DNA of 64,000 bases from the NCBI RefSeq assembly GCF_013409935.1, contig NZ_JACCCO010000003.1, positions 682,001-746,000 on the forward strand. The letters run 5' to 3'. The notes beneath the pieces are model-generated. The model was not told where the DNA came from and made no database searches. It saw only the letters and a program-made list of their open reading frames with translations. The DNA comes from Streptosporangium sandarakinum. Lineage in GTDB: Bacteria > Actinomycetota > Actinomycetes > Streptosporangiales > Streptosporangiaceae. Shown here in pieces: positions 8,252-16,861 of this stretch. Position numbers and translations under genes: made by a program. Positions within the stretch are counted from its first letter, which is position 1. Every line of letters starts with the position of its first letter.

Positions 8252-8976
8252 CCGAAACCGATCCGGGCAGGGGCGGCCGGGAGCGTCCGGAGGCCGGCAC
8301 CACCGGCTCCCGCCGGGAACCGGTCGGCATGCCGGTGCCGCCGGACGAGAGGCAGTCGCTGGACATCCCGCCGAAAACGCCGTACCTCCCGATTCCCGGC
8401 GCCCCGACGGGCGAGCGCACCGGGACGGCGCCCGGCGGCGCCGCCGGGCCGTCCGCCACCGTGGAGGGCGTCACCGGGGGGAACGCCGCCGGCGGCCGGT
8501 CCGGCGCGGTCGGGACCGGCACGGCGGCGAGCGGCGTGGGCGCGGCGGGCGCGGGACCGGCCGGCATGACCGCGCCCGGCGGGACGATGACCGGCGGCAG
8601 GGCCCCGGCGCGGGGTGGCAGGGGCACGGTCAAGGACACCAAGGAGTCCGTGCGCCGCGACATCGAGAACTCCCGCCGTCAGCTGGGCGACACCGTGGAG
8701 GCCCTGGTGCAGAAGACCGACGTCAAAGCCCGCGTCAGGCAGGGCGCCGGCCGGATGGTGAGCCGGGCGCGGGGCGCGGCGCCGGAGATGGTCGGCCGCG
8801 TGAAGGAGAGGGCGCCCGTCCGGCTCAAGAACACCGCGGGCCGGACGCCGGCCGCCGCGGCGGCCGCGGCGGCGGCGGCCCTGGCCCTGCTCGCGTTCCG
8901 GTCGCTGCGCCAGAACCGGGGCAGGACCCGGAGGGTGACCGTACGGCGGATGGTCGCGCGACGGCGCAGGTGGTGA
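8248..8976 (+). CDS. DUF3618 domain protein with disordered N-terminus
   Basis: A 242-residue protein. The first ~125 residues are Gly/Pro/Thr-rich and look disordered. The DUF3618 motif follows (RRDIENSRRQLGDTVEALVQKTDVKARV, near residues 138-166), then a poly-alanine transmembrane helix near 195-215 and an arginine-rich end. It overlaps the DUF1469 gene by 4 bp. The pair probably forms a membrane-associated envelope-stress module. The function is not established for the family. Confidence 0.75.
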   Translation: MTETDPGRGGRERPEAGTTGSRREPVGMPVPPDERQSLDIPPKTPYLPIPGAPTGERTGTAPGGAAGPSATVEGVTGGNAAGGRSGAVGTGTAASGVGAAGAGPAGMTAPGGTMTGGRAPARGGRGTVKDTKESVRRDIENSRRQLGDTVEALVQKTDVKARVRQGAGRMVSRARGAAPEMVGRVKERAPVRLKNTAGRTPAAAAAAAAAALALLAFRSLRQNRGRTRRVTVRRMVARRRRW

Positions 8977-9260
8977 GGAGACCGATCGCGCCCCCTGTCC
9001 CGCCGGGGACCCGGGCGCGACCGGCCTTGATCGGCGGGGAGTAGTCTGGCCGCTTCCGGGTGGACGGCGGACCCCCTCTCCCTTCCGTCCGCCCGGACAC
9101 CCGGGGCGCGGACCGCCGTCACGGGGTCGCGGGGCGCACGGAGGACCCGGAAGCCGCCCGGACCGCCCCGGGCCCGCGTCCGTCGCCTTCGGGATACGGG
9201 GGCCGGCTGAACCGTTCCGGTGCCGCATCCGTTGTCCTCAGTGCCGATGCAGGCATATCC
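8977..9260. other. Intergenic stretch, no gene seen
   Basis: The DUF3618 gene ends here. GC-rich with several short inverted repeats but no frame with a start site and good codon use. It is followed by the hairpin at 9261-9298. Confidence 0.4.
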
Positions 9261-9298
9261 GCCGGGAGGGCGGGACCGTACGGCCCCGCCCTCCCGGC
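9261..9298 (+). terminator. Strong hairpin just before the secreted-protein gene
   Basis: A 14-bp perfect stem (GCCGGGAGGGCGGG and complement) with a 10-base centre that contains the palindrome CCGTACGG. It ends 19 bases before ATG 9318, so it is either the terminator of the upstream operon or a leader structure of the next gene. Confidence 0.55.
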
Positions 9299-9317
9299 CT
9301 GACCCCCAGGAGGTCAC

Positions 9318-9890
9318 ATGCGCCGTGCTCTCGGACTCGCCGCGGGACTCACCCTCGTCGCGACCGCGCTGTCCCCGGCGTCGCCCGCCGACGCCGGCTG
9401 CCTCAGCGCCAGGAAGTGCGAGCGGGAGGCACTCATCGTCTTCGACCTGACCGTCCGGGGCGCCTCCCGCGCCGCCCCCGGGCGGGAGGTCGCCTACGTC
9501 CTGGACTACTCCACGACCTGGACGCCGTCCTTCGCCCCCTACTGGGGCTCCTACTGGGTGGGCGGCTCCTTCCCCAAGGGGGCCCGCGGGCCCTCACGGG
9601 CGGTGCTGTTCGACACCGCGGGCAAACGGCTGGCGACCTTCCCCTGCGGACGGCACGCCGACGGCGTCTGGTGCGAGACCCGCGGCAGGATCCCCAACCA
9701 GGGCAGGATCGTGCTCTCCGCCCGCCTTCCGGCCAATGCCCACGGGAAGGCCAGGGCGACCCTCGGCTTCGACAGCTTCGACGGGCTCAACGCGCAGGAC
9801 CACGCGCGGCGGCACACCCGCGCCCAGGCGCGGGCGAAGTTCTGCAACTACCGCTTCAGCCGTACGGTCACCACGAAGGTCGTCTCCTGA
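9318..9890 (+). CDS. Secreted protein of unknown function
   Basis: A 190-residue protein with a clear signal peptide: MRRALGLAAGLTLVATALS followed by an Ala-rich cleavage region ending near A27. The mature part is beta-rich with Cys in CLSARKC, near CGRH, in WCE and near the end (KFCNYR), which may pair as disulfides. It contains the aromatic stretch YWGSYWVGGSFPKG. AGGAGG lies 6 bases before the start. I do not recognise the family and cannot assign a role. Confidence 0.75.
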   Translation: MRRALGLAAGLTLVATALSPASPADAGCLSARKCEREALIVFDLTVRGASRAAPGREVAYVLDYSTTWTPSFAPYWGSYWVGGSFPKGARGPSRAVLFDTAGKRLATFPCGRHADGVWCETRGRIPNQGRIVLSARLPANAHGKARATLGFDSFDGLNAQDHARRHTRAQARAKFCNYRFSRTVTTKVVS

Positions 9891-9913
9891 CGGGGGCCTC
9901 CGGGGCCGCCTTC

Positions 9914-9919
9914 TATGCT
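9914..9919 (+). promoter_or_regulatory. -10 box of a leaderless HIT-gene transcript
   Basis: TATGCT lies 6 bases before ATG 9926 and no ribosome binding site is present, so the gene is probably expressed as a leaderless mRNA. Confidence 0.5.
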
Positions 9920-9925
9920 GGGGCG

Positions 9926-10387
9926 ATGGCGGAGACTTCCGGGGCGGCCGCCTCCGGCGCGGCGGAGGCGGCGTGCGCGTTCTGCGCCATCGCGGCGGGG
10001 GAGCAGCCGGCGTCGGTGGTGCTCTCCGACGGCGTGGCCACGGCCTTCCTGGACCGGCGGCCGGTCTTCAAGGGGCACGTCCTCGTGGTGCCCGTCCGCC
10101 ACGTCGAGACGCTCCCGGAGCTGCCGGCGCCGCTGGTCGGCCCGTTCTTCGAGCGGGTCCGGGCCGTCTCCGCCGCCGTCGAGCGCGGCCTCGCGGCGGG
10201 CGGCACGTTCGTGGCGGTGAACAACCGGATCAGCCAGAGCGTGCCGCACCTGCACGTCCACGTCGTCCCCCGCAACCGCGGGGACGGCCTGCGCGGCTTC
10301 TTCTGGCCCCGCGTCCGCTACGACGGCGACGACGAGGCCGATTCCTACGCCGAGCGCATCCGCCGGGCCCTGGGGCCGTCCGCCTGA
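9926..10387 (+). CDS. HIT-family nucleotide hydrolase/transferase
   Basis: A 153-residue histidine-triad protein. FCAIAAGEQPASVV near residue 18 is the usual opening, GHVLVVPVRHV is the core strand, and the catalytic triad motif HLHVHVVPR is near residue 111. Such enzymes hydrolyse dinucleoside polyphosphates or nucleoside phosphoramidates in the cytoplasm. The start is set at ATG 9926 because a -10 box lies 6 bases upstream; the frame is open much further but without support. Confidence 0.85.
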   Translation: MAETSGAAASGAAEAACAFCAIAAGEQPASVVLSDGVATAFLDRRPVFKGHVLVVPVRHVETLPELPAPLVGPFFERVRAVSAAVERGLAAGGTFVAVNNRISQSVPHLHVHVVPRNRGDGLRGFFWPRVRYDGDDEADSYAERIRRALGPSA

Positions 10388-10498
10388 AGCCCGGCGGGCG
10401 GTCCCCGGGAACGGACCCGCGGGGGACGAGGCCGCACGGCCCGGAGGCCGGATCCGCGGCGGGCGGGCCGACGATCGTGCCACCGGCCCTGGAGGTGT

Positions 10499-11834
10499 TC
10501 AGCGGCACACCCTGGCGGTCGAGGTAGGGGCCGGTGATGTCGCGGGAGCGGCCGGCGTAGACGCTTTGACGTCCTCCCCGCCTTGAAGGGCGGGGATTCT
10601 CCCCTGCCAGGCCGCCGAGAACGCGGGCGGCTTGGAGTGGGTTCCTGCTTCGCCGGGTCGTGCCACCGCAAGCGGTGGTCTCACCGTCCCTCCACAGGCG
10701 TTTCGCCTGTCCGCCCGTCCGGCGGCCAGGATGTTGATCGCCGCGTTGACGTCCCGGTCGTGGACCATGCCATATGGGCAGGTCCACGACCGGACGGAAA
10801 GCGGCATCTTGTCCTGCAAGGTCCCGCATGCCGAGCAGAGCTTCGACGACGGGAACCAGCAGTCGATCTTGGCGAAGGTGCGGCCGTATCGGGCGGCCTT
10901 GTACTCCAGCATGGCCGTGAACTGCGACCAGCCCGCGTCGTGGACGCTTTTGGCCAGCCTCGTGCGCGCCAGGCCCCTCACCGACAGATTCTCCACGTAC
11001 ACCGCTTGGTTGTCGCGAATGATGCTCGCAGAGAGCTTGTGGGCGAAGTCCCGGCGCGCGTCGGCCACCCGGGCATGCGCCCGCGCGACCTTGGCAATGG
11101 CCTTCTTGCGATTGTCCGACCCCTTCACTTTCCGGGAGAGGGCCTGCTGCGCTTTGCGCAGGCGGCGCTCCGTCCGGCGCAGGAAGCGCGGGTTGTCCAC
11201 CTTCGAGCCGTCCGAGGTGACCGCGAAGTGCGTCAGTCCCAGGTCGATGCCCACCTCGGCCACCGTTTCCGGTAGCGGCTCGTCGGCCGTCTCGACCACG
11301 AACGACGCGAAGTACCTGCCTGCCGCGTCCTTGATGACCGTGACGCTGGACGGCTCCGACGGTAGGGTCCGCGACCAGCGCACCGGCACGTCCCCGATCT
11401 TCGGCAGGCGCAGCCTCCCGCCCGCCGTGATCGAGAACCGGGCGTTGCGGGTGAACCGGATGGCCTGCCGGTTGTCCTTGCGCGACCGGAACCGGGGCGG
11501 GGCCACCTTCGGGCCCTTCCGCTTCCCGGCGGCCGAGGTGAAGAAATTCCGGTAGGCGGTGTTCAGATCGGCGAGCGCCTGCTGAAGCAGGACGGCCGAC
11601 ACCTCACCGAGCCAGGCGCGTTCCGGCGTCTTCTTCGCCTCGGTGATGACCCGCTTGGACAACTCCCCGTCGGAGACGTACGGCAGGCCCGCCTCACGCG
11701 CTGCCTGGCGTGCGCGCAGCCCGTCGTCGAACACCACTCGGGCGCACCCGAACGCCCGCGCCAGCGCCTGGCGCCGGGCGCCGGGCGGCGTCCGGGGAGA
11801 GCCGGTACCGGTAACGCAGCCGCACGGCCATCAT
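10499..11834 (-). pseudogene. tnpB: tnpB, frameshifted RNA-guided nuclease gene
   Basis: An IS200/IS605-type TnpB with the RuvC triad in place (VGIDLG, VYVENLS, HDRDVN). The N-terminus (MAVRLRYRYRLSPDAARR, start 11834 or 11831) is in another frame than the body. A 7-bp tandem duplication (GCGCCGG at 11771-11777 and 11778-11784) causes the shift: removing one copy restores RRQALARAFGCARVVFDD. In the zinc ribbon, CSAC is intact but the second half reads TCPYGMVHDRD where related proteins have TCPCG; codon TAT would come from TGT by one change. The frame also runs past the element's right-end hairpin into flanking GH43 sequence. I judge it inactive. Confidence 0.85.
10576..10595. repeat. Right-end hairpin of the TnpB element
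   Basis: CCCCGCC and GGCGGGG around the loop TTGAAG. In this family the 3' end of tnpB also gives rise to the guide (omega) RNA, so this hairpin would be part of it. Confidence 0.65.
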
Positions 11835-12057
11835 CGTGCCATCCGGCCATGACCGGGCGTAGGGGAATCCGGGCGATCCGTGAACACACCGGCGACCGCG
11901 CCAACGCCGCCCACCACCCCGGCGAGCACACCATCGCCGAACGCGGGCGGCCGGCCCTTCGCCGTCCTGGTGCCCTACACCTGGTGGGCCGAGCGGCAAG
12001 ACCGGGAAGGTCAGGACACGCCCGCGCCCTGGCGGGCACTCCCGCGCGGGCCTTCAT

Positions 12058-12077
12058 CTCCGGCCTGAAGACCGGAG
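12058..12077. repeat. Left-end hairpin of the TnpB element
   Basis: CTCCGG and CCGGAG around an 8-base loop CCTGAAGA, close to the left junction with the GH43 remnant. The loop resembles that of the right-end hairpin. Confidence 0.6.
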
Positions 12078-12436
12078 CACCGGCCCGCATTTCGGTAGCC
12101 GGTCGTCAGGCCCGCGCAGCAGTCGGCGGAGGAGGCGAACAGGTACCAGTAGCCGGCGCGGCGGACCAGATAGCCGCCCTCGAAGGGGTTGCCGATGGCG
12201 ATCATGGTCGGCTCGCCCACCGCGCGCCTGCCGGTGGCGTCAAGCCTGGTGATGAAGACGCCGCCGTATCAGGAGCCGTAGACGAGGTACTGGGCGTCGA
12301 CGGTCAGGGCCGGATCGAAGGTCCATGTGAAGTCGCACTCACCGCCGTACGCCTGCCGGCCGTCCGTGGCAACGTATTGATCTACCTTGTAAAGGAACGC
12401 TGGCCGTACAACGGTCCCGGCGGTAGGGTCCGGCAG

Positions 12437-13633
12437 GTGGAACCCCTCGTCGCGGTGCTGGTGGTGGCGGTCGTGGTCGGCGTCCCGGCGCTGGTGCTGT
12501 GGCGGGTGCTGCGCGGCCGGCGGGAGCTGGGCAGCAGCCCGGCCGAGCGGGCCACGTTCGAGACCCTGCACACCGCCTCGCTCGCCGCGCCGCCGCTGCG
12601 GGCCGGGCTGACCGAGGCCGGGGCGCAGAAGGCGTCCCGGCACCTGCGCGAGCTGCTCGGCTCCCCGGCGCTGGCGATCACCGACGGGGAGCGGCTGCTG
12701 GTCTACGACGGCGAGGGCGACCACCACGCCCCGGAGGCGTTCGGGCACGCGGCCAGGACCCTGGCGGGCGGCCGTACCCGGGTGCTGGGGCCGGAGGTCA
12801 TCTCGTGCGAGATCCCCGAGTGCCCGATCAGGTTCGCCGTGGTGGTGCCGCTCACCACCGACGGCCGGGTGGTCGGGTCGCTGGCGGCCTACGGCGGGCA
12901 CGCCTCGGCGGGGCTGGTCCGGGCGGCCCACGAGGTGGCGAGCTGGGTGGACTCCCAGCTGGAGCTGGCCGAGCTCGACCGGTCCAGGACGCGGCTGATG
13001 GAGGCGGAGGTGCGGGCGCTGCGGGCGCAGATCTCCCCGCACTTCATCTACAACTCGCTGACGACCATCGCGAGCTTCGTGCGGTCCGACCCGGATCGCT
13101 CGCGGGACCTGCTGCTGGACTTCGCGGACTTCACCCGGTACTCCTTCCGGCGGCACGGGGAGTTCACCACGCTGGCCGAGGAGCTGCACTCCATCGACCG
13201 GTACCTCACCCTGGAGCGGGCCCGGTTCGGCGACCAGCTCCAGGTGACCCTGCGGATCGCCCCGGAGGTGCTGGCGGTGGCGGTGCCGTTCCTGTGCCTG
13301 CAGCCGCTGGTGGAGAACGCGGTACGGCACGGCCTGGAGAGCAAGCCGGGGACCGGGTGCATCGCGATCATCGCGGAGGACGCGGGCGCCGAGTGCCGGA
13401 TCAGCGTGGAGGACGACGGGGTCGGGATGGACCCGGAGCGGCTGCGCCGGATCCTGGCGGGGGACACCGACGAGCGTTCCGGAGCCGGCGGGGTGGGGCT
13501 GGCGAACGTGGACGAGCGGCTGCGTCAGGTCTACGGTGACGAGTTCGGGCTGGTCGTGGAGACCGGCAGGGGCGCCGGGACCAAGGTCAGCGTGCGGGTT
13601 CCCAAGTATCACCCGGGGGTGTCGGCCAACTGA
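12437..13633 (+). CDS. LytS/YehU-type sensor histidine kinase
   Basis: A 398-residue membrane kinase. One transmembrane helix (about residues 3-25) is followed by a GAF-like sensor region, then the LytS-type His-kinase domain: the phospho-acceptor motif is SPHFIYNSL near 202, the N-box VENAVRHG near 292 and the G-box DDGVGMD near 323. GTG 12437 is preceded by TAGGGT 7 bases upstream and no Shine-Dalgarno, so a leaderless start is likely. It pairs with the LytTR regulator just downstream, and the operon continues with a monocarboxylate symporter. By analogy with BtsS/BtsR and pyruvate I infer that it senses a small carboxylate. Confidence 0.88.
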   Translation: MEPLVAVLVVAVVVGVPALVLWRVLRGRRELGSSPAERATFETLHTASLAAPPLRAGLTEAGAQKASRHLRELLGSPALAITDGERLLVYDGEGDHHAPEAFGHAARTLAGGRTRVLGPEVISCEIPECPIRFAVVVPLTTDGRVVGSLAAYGGHASAGLVRAAHEVASWVDSQLELAELDRSRTRLMEAEVRALRAQISPHFIYNSLTTIASFVRSDPDRSRDLLLDFADFTRYSFRRHGEFTTLAEELHSIDRYLTLERARFGDQLQVTLRIAPEVLAVAVPFLCLQPLVENAVRHGLESKPGTGCIAIIAEDAGAECRISVEDDGVGMDPERLRRILAGDTDERSGAGGVGLANVDERLRQVYGDEFGLVVETGRGAGTKVSVRVPKYHPGVSAN

Positions 13634-13751
13634 GGCCGGGTCCGCGGCGGACGGCGCCTCGGAGGGCGCCGCCGGGCGGAGACTGTTGACACTTGATGTC
13701 TGGTTCATCACCCTCTAGGGATTCGCATGTGAACGACGTCGAGGGGTGACC

Positions 13752-14513
13752 GTGACCGGCCTGCGTGTGCTGGCGGTGGACGACGAGCTTCCCGCCCTGG
13801 AGGATCTGGCCTACCTGCTGCGGGACGATCCGCGGATCGGCGAGGTCTTCCTGGCCAGGGACGGCGCGGCCGCGTTGCGGGTGCTGGACCGGGCGATCGC
13901 CGAGGGGCGGCCGGTGGACGCGGTGTTCCTGGACATCCGGATGCGGGGGCTGGACGGGGTGGTGCTGGGCAGGCTGCTGTCGCAGTTCGCCAACCCGCCG
14001 CGGGTGGTGTTCGTGACGGCGTACGAGGAGCACGCGGTCGACGCCTTCGAGATCAAGGCCGAGGACTACCTGCTGAAGCCGGTCCGGCCGGAGCGGCTGG
14101 CGGAGGCGATCCGGCGGGTGTGCGTGGCGGCGGAGCTGCCGGACGGTGACGGCGCGGGCCGGGCCGGGCCGGAGACGATCCCGGTGGAGCTGGGGGGCGT
14201 CACCCGGTTCGTCTCCAGCGCCGAGGTGCGCTACGTGGAGGCGCAGGGCGACTACGCGCGGCTGCACACGGCCGCCGGCAGCCATCTGGTGCGCATCTCG
14301 CTGGCCACGCTGGAGGAGCGCTGGTCGGCGGCGGGGTTCGTACGGGTGCACCGCAGTCATCTGGTGGCGGTCAAGCACATCGACGAGCTGCACATCGAGT
14401 CGGGCCGGTGCGTGGTGCGGGTCGGCGGCAGCGAGATCCCGGTCAGCCGCCGGCACACCCGCGAGCTTCGTGACCTGCTGGTGCGCCGGGCCCGCCGGGG
14501 CAGGGGCGAATGA
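13752..14513 (+). CDS. LytTR-family response regulator
   Basis: A 253-residue two-domain regulator. Receiver domain: acidic pocket AVDDE near residues 7-11, phospho-acceptor D60 in FLDIRM, and KP near residue 110 (LLKPVRP). The C-terminal LytTR DNA-binding domain (about 140-245) shows RYVEAQGDYARLHT and FVRVHRSHLVAV. GTG 13752 is chosen because GAGGGG lies 5 bases upstream; GTG 13746 is the alternative. It is the partner of the LytS-type kinase and overlaps the next gene by 4 bp. The target is probably the symporter operon. Confidence 0.9.
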   Translation: MTGLRVLAVDDELPALEDLAYLLRDDPRIGEVFLARDGAAALRVLDRAIAEGRPVDAVFLDIRMRGLDGVVLGRLLSQFANPPRVVFVTAYEEHAVDAFEIKAEDYLLKPVRPERLAEAIRRVCVAAELPDGDGAGRAGPETIPVELGGVTRFVSSAEVRYVEAQGDYARLHTAAGSHLVRISLATLEERWSAAGFVRVHRSHLVAVKHIDELHIESGRCVVRVGGSEIPVSRRHTRELRDLLVRRARRGRGE

Positions 14514-15112
14514 GCAGGGAGGGCAGGGAGGCCGAGCCGCAGGAGGAGCCGGAGCCGCGGCGGCGGATGGCCGAGCGGTTCACCCGGGCGGTGGGCCGGG
14601 AGGGCCGGGAGGGGGAGCGGCCGCGGCCGCGGCGCGAGGTGGTGACCAGCCCGCGGACCACCGCGGCCCGGCATCCGCGGTATCCGGCGACGCGGGAGAT
14701 CGACGAGCAGACGCGGCTGGGCGAGGTCTACATGAGGTCGCTGGTGCGGACGCAGTTCCGACTGGCCTTGTTCGTCTGCACGGTCCTGGGGTGCGTGGCC
14801 GGCGGGTTGCCGCTGCTGTTCATGCTGGTGCCGGAGCTGGGGTCGGCGCATCTTCTCGGGGTGCCGGTGCCGTGGGCGCTGCTGGCGGGGCTGGTCTACC
14901 CGGGGTTCGTGGCCGGGGCGTGGCTGTACGTACGGCAGGCCGAACGCAACGAGCGGCACTTCGCCGAGCTGGTGGACCGGCCGGGCGGGCGTGACGAGCG
15001 GTGTTCCACCGGGCCGGTGGACCGGCCGGGCGGGCGTGATCCGGATGCGGGGGCGGATCCGGCCGCGGGCCCGGTCGCGGAGCCCGGGTCGGACCGGGCG
15101 GGTGGCCGGTGA
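14510..15112 (+). CDS. DUF485-like membrane protein paired with the symporter
   Basis: A 200-residue protein. The first ~65 residues are charged and probably cytoplasmic; two transmembrane helices follow (about 82-105 and 120-145) with a basic loop, the DUF485-like topology of small proteins encoded before ActP-type symporters. The tail repeats a DRPGGRD unit. It overlaps both neighbours (ATGA with the regulator, GTGA with the symporter), so production is coupled to both. The likely role is an accessory subunit of the transporter; this is inferred from position and topology. Confidence 0.65.
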   Translation: MSREGREAEPQEEPEPRRRMAERFTRAVGREGREGERPRPRREVVTSPRTTAARHPRYPATREIDEQTRLGEVYMRSLVRTQFRLALFVCTVLGCVAGGLPLLFMLVPELGSAHLLGVPVPWALLAGLVYPGFVAGAWLYVRQAERNERHFAELVDRPGGRDERCSTGPVDRPGGRDPDAGADPAAGPVAEPGSDRAGGR

Positions 15113-16608
15113 ACGCGGCGTACGGGGTGACCGCCGTGGTCCTGGTGATGCTGGCGGCGGTGCTGATCGGGACGTTCGGCGTGCGGCTGTCGCGGACCAC
15201 CTCGGACTTCTACGTCGCCTCCCGGACGGTCTCGCCGCTGTGGAATGCCTCGGCCATCGGCGGGGAGTACCTGTCGGCGGCGAGCTTCCTGGGGGTCGCC
15301 GGGCTGATCCTCACCTACGGCGCGGACATGCTGTGGCTGCCGGTGGGGTGGACGGGCGGGTACCTGGTGCTGCTGGTGCTGGTCTCGGCGCCGCTGCGCC
15401 GTTCCGGGGCCTACACGCTGCCGGACTTCGCCGAGGCGCGACTGGAGTCGATGGCGGTGCGCCGACTGGCCGGGGTGCTGGTGGTGCTGATCGGGTGGCT
15501 GTACCTGATGCCGCAGTTCCAGAGCGCGGGCCTGGTGCTGCGGGCCATCACCGGCGCGCCGGAGTGGATCGGCGGGTCGCTGGTGGCGGTGGTGGTGGCG
15601 GTCAACGTGGTGTCGGGCGGCATGCGGTCGATCACTTTCGTGCAGGCGTTCCAGTACTGGCTGAAGCTGACCGCGCTGGCCGTTCCGGTGGTGTTCCTGC
15701 TGGTGGCCTGGCGGGCGGACGGCGCCCCGGGCCTGAGCGCGGGTGACGCGGCGACCTGGGCGCTGCCGCTGGCCAGCGGCAAGGAGTACGGCCTGTACTC
15801 GACGTACTCGCTGATCCTGGCGACGTTCCTGGGCACGATGGGACTGCCGCACGTGCTGGTGCGGTTCTACACCAACCCCGACGGGCGGGCGGCGCGCCGT
15901 ACGACGCTGGTGGTGCTGACCCTGCTGGGGGTGTTCTACCTGCTTCCGGCGGTCTACGGCGCGCTGGGCCGGGTCTACGTCCCAGAGTTGGCGGGCGGTG
16001 ACACGGTGGTGCTGGCGCTGCCCGGCCGGGTGATCGGGGGAGTGGCGGGCGACCTGCTGGGGGCGCTGGTCACGGCGGGGGCGTTCGCGGCGTTCCTGTC
16101 GACCTCCTCGGGGCTGACGGTGTCGGTGGCGGGGGTGATCGGCCAGGACATCCTCAGGGGCGGGGTCCGTTCGTTCCGCGCGGCGGCGGTGGTGGCGGTG
16201 GCGGTGCCGCTGGGCCTGGCGACGTGGGCGCGCACGCTGCCGGTGGCCGACGTGGTGGGACTGGCCTTCGCGGTGGCGGCCTCCTCCTTCTGCCCGCTGC
16301 TGGTGCTGGGCATCTGGTGGCGGCGGCTCACCTCGGCCGGGGCGATGGCCGGGTTGCTGGCGGGCGGCGGCCTGGCCGGCGGGGCGGTGCTGCTGACGAT
16401 CGGCGGCGGCCCGCACACCGGGCTGGCCGGGGCGTTGCTGGCGCAGCCCGCGGCGTGGACGGTGCCGGTGGCCTTCGGGGTGATGATCGTGGTCTCGCTG
16501 CTGACGCCGGGCCGCATCCCGCCGGGGGTGGCGCGCACGATGGTGCGCCTGCACACCCCCGAGACCCTCAACCTGGACCGTGGCGACTGGCGGCCCCGTT
16601 CCCCCTGA
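15109..16608 (+). CDS. Cation:monocarboxylate symporter (SSS family, ActP-like)
   Basis: A 499-residue sodium:solute symporter with about 13 transmembrane helices. TSDFYVASRTVSPLWNASAI and GGEYLSAASFLGVAG near residues 30-65 are the family opening; MGLPHVLVRFYTNPDGRAAR in the middle is typical of acetate/pyruvate transporters of the ActP/MctC branch. GTG 15109 overlaps the stop of the upstream gene. The adjacent LytS/LytTR system suggests substrate-induced expression. The substrate is inferred as acetate, pyruvate or a similar acid. Confidence 0.85.
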   Translation: MNAAYGVTAVVLVMLAAVLIGTFGVRLSRTTSDFYVASRTVSPLWNASAIGGEYLSAASFLGVAGLILTYGADMLWLPVGWTGGYLVLLVLVSAPLRRSGAYTLPDFAEARLESMAVRRLAGVLVVLIGWLYLMPQFQSAGLVLRAITGAPEWIGGSLVAVVVAVNVVSGGMRSITFVQAFQYWLKLTALAVPVVFLLVAWRADGAPGLSAGDAATWALPLASGKEYGLYSTYSLILATFLGTMGLPHVLVRFYTNPDGRAARRTTLVVLTLLGVFYLLPAVYGALGRVYVPELAGGDTVVLALPGRVIGGVAGDLLGALVTAGAFAAFLSTSSGLTVSVAGVIGQDILRGGVRSFRAAAVVAVAVPLGLATWARTLPVADVVGLAFAVAASSFCPLLVLGIWWRRLTSAGAMAGLLAGGGLAGGAVLLTIGGGPHTGLAGALLAQPAAWTVPVAFGVMIVVSLLTPGRIPPGVARTMVRLHTPETLNLDRGDWRPRSP

Positions 16609-16708
16609 TCCCGACAGGGGTGGCCGGCGTCCCGGGCGCCCTTGACGCGGATCATGACATGTGAAGGAATGATCGGAAAAGGGTCCGTTTCGAGGTGGGG
16701 AGCGTGCG

Positions 16709-16861
16709 ATGGGCAACAGCAACTCCAACGGCCGGTGCCTCACCGGGGAGGACGGCTTCCAGCTTGAGGCCTCCTTCTCCTTCAGCCCCGCCGAGACGCT
16801 CCTTCTCGATGAGTTCTTCTCCGTGCGGTTCGCGCCCGGCGTGCTCACCGGCGCCCGCTGA
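16709..16861 (+). CDS. Small protein (50 aa), unknown
   Basis: ATG 16709 follows a GAGGTGGGGAG stretch and the frame closes at TGA 16859-16861. The product starts MGNSNSNGRCLTGED and contains FQLEASFSFSPAETLLLDEF; it is acidic and hydrophilic, with third-position GC like a real gene. No family is recognised. It lies just outside the left 43-bp inverted repeat. Confidence 0.4.
   Translation: MGNSNSNGRCLTGEDGFQLEASFSFSPAETLLLDEFFSVRFAPGVLTGAR

Larger units (their letters stand above)
10564..12091 (-). mobile_element. Decayed TnpB-only IS200/IS605-like element
   Basis: Boundaries are inferred from the two halves of the GH43 gene that it separates. It has tnpB but no recognisable Y1 transposase (TnpA); about 220 bp upstream of tnpB (11835-12057) encode nothing I recognise. 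Sub-terminal hairpins with related loops (TTGAAG at the right end, CCTGAAGA at the left end) mark both ends, as expected for this family. Confidence 0.7.
10460..12378 (-). pseudogene. GH43 arabinanase-like gene, split by a TnpB element
   Basis: Two pieces of a glycoside hydrolase family 43 gene flank the mobile element. The upstream piece (about 12378 down to 12092) reads FDPALTVDAQYLVYGS, an in-frame TGA, then YGGVFITRLDATG and YWYLFASSADCC; the downstream piece (about 10563 to 10460) continues with VYAGRSRDITGPYLDRQGV and GGTIV. Joined, they follow the arabinanase pattern in which a YLF...CC segment precedes GRSxxITGPY and the Gly-rich GGT. The gene is dead three times over: lost 5' end, internal stop, and insertion. 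The 3' part decays after GGTIV. Confidence 0.75.

Noticed and set aside
11849..12436. N-terminal extension of the LytS-type kinase to 11849
   Set aside because: The extra part spans the TnpB element's left end and the GH43 remnant on the other strand, so it cannot be native kinase sequence; GTG 12437 has a -10 box instead.
13686..13691. TTGACA promoter between the kinase and its response regulator
   Set aside because: A -35-like hexamer is present but no -10 box lies 16-18 bases downstream.
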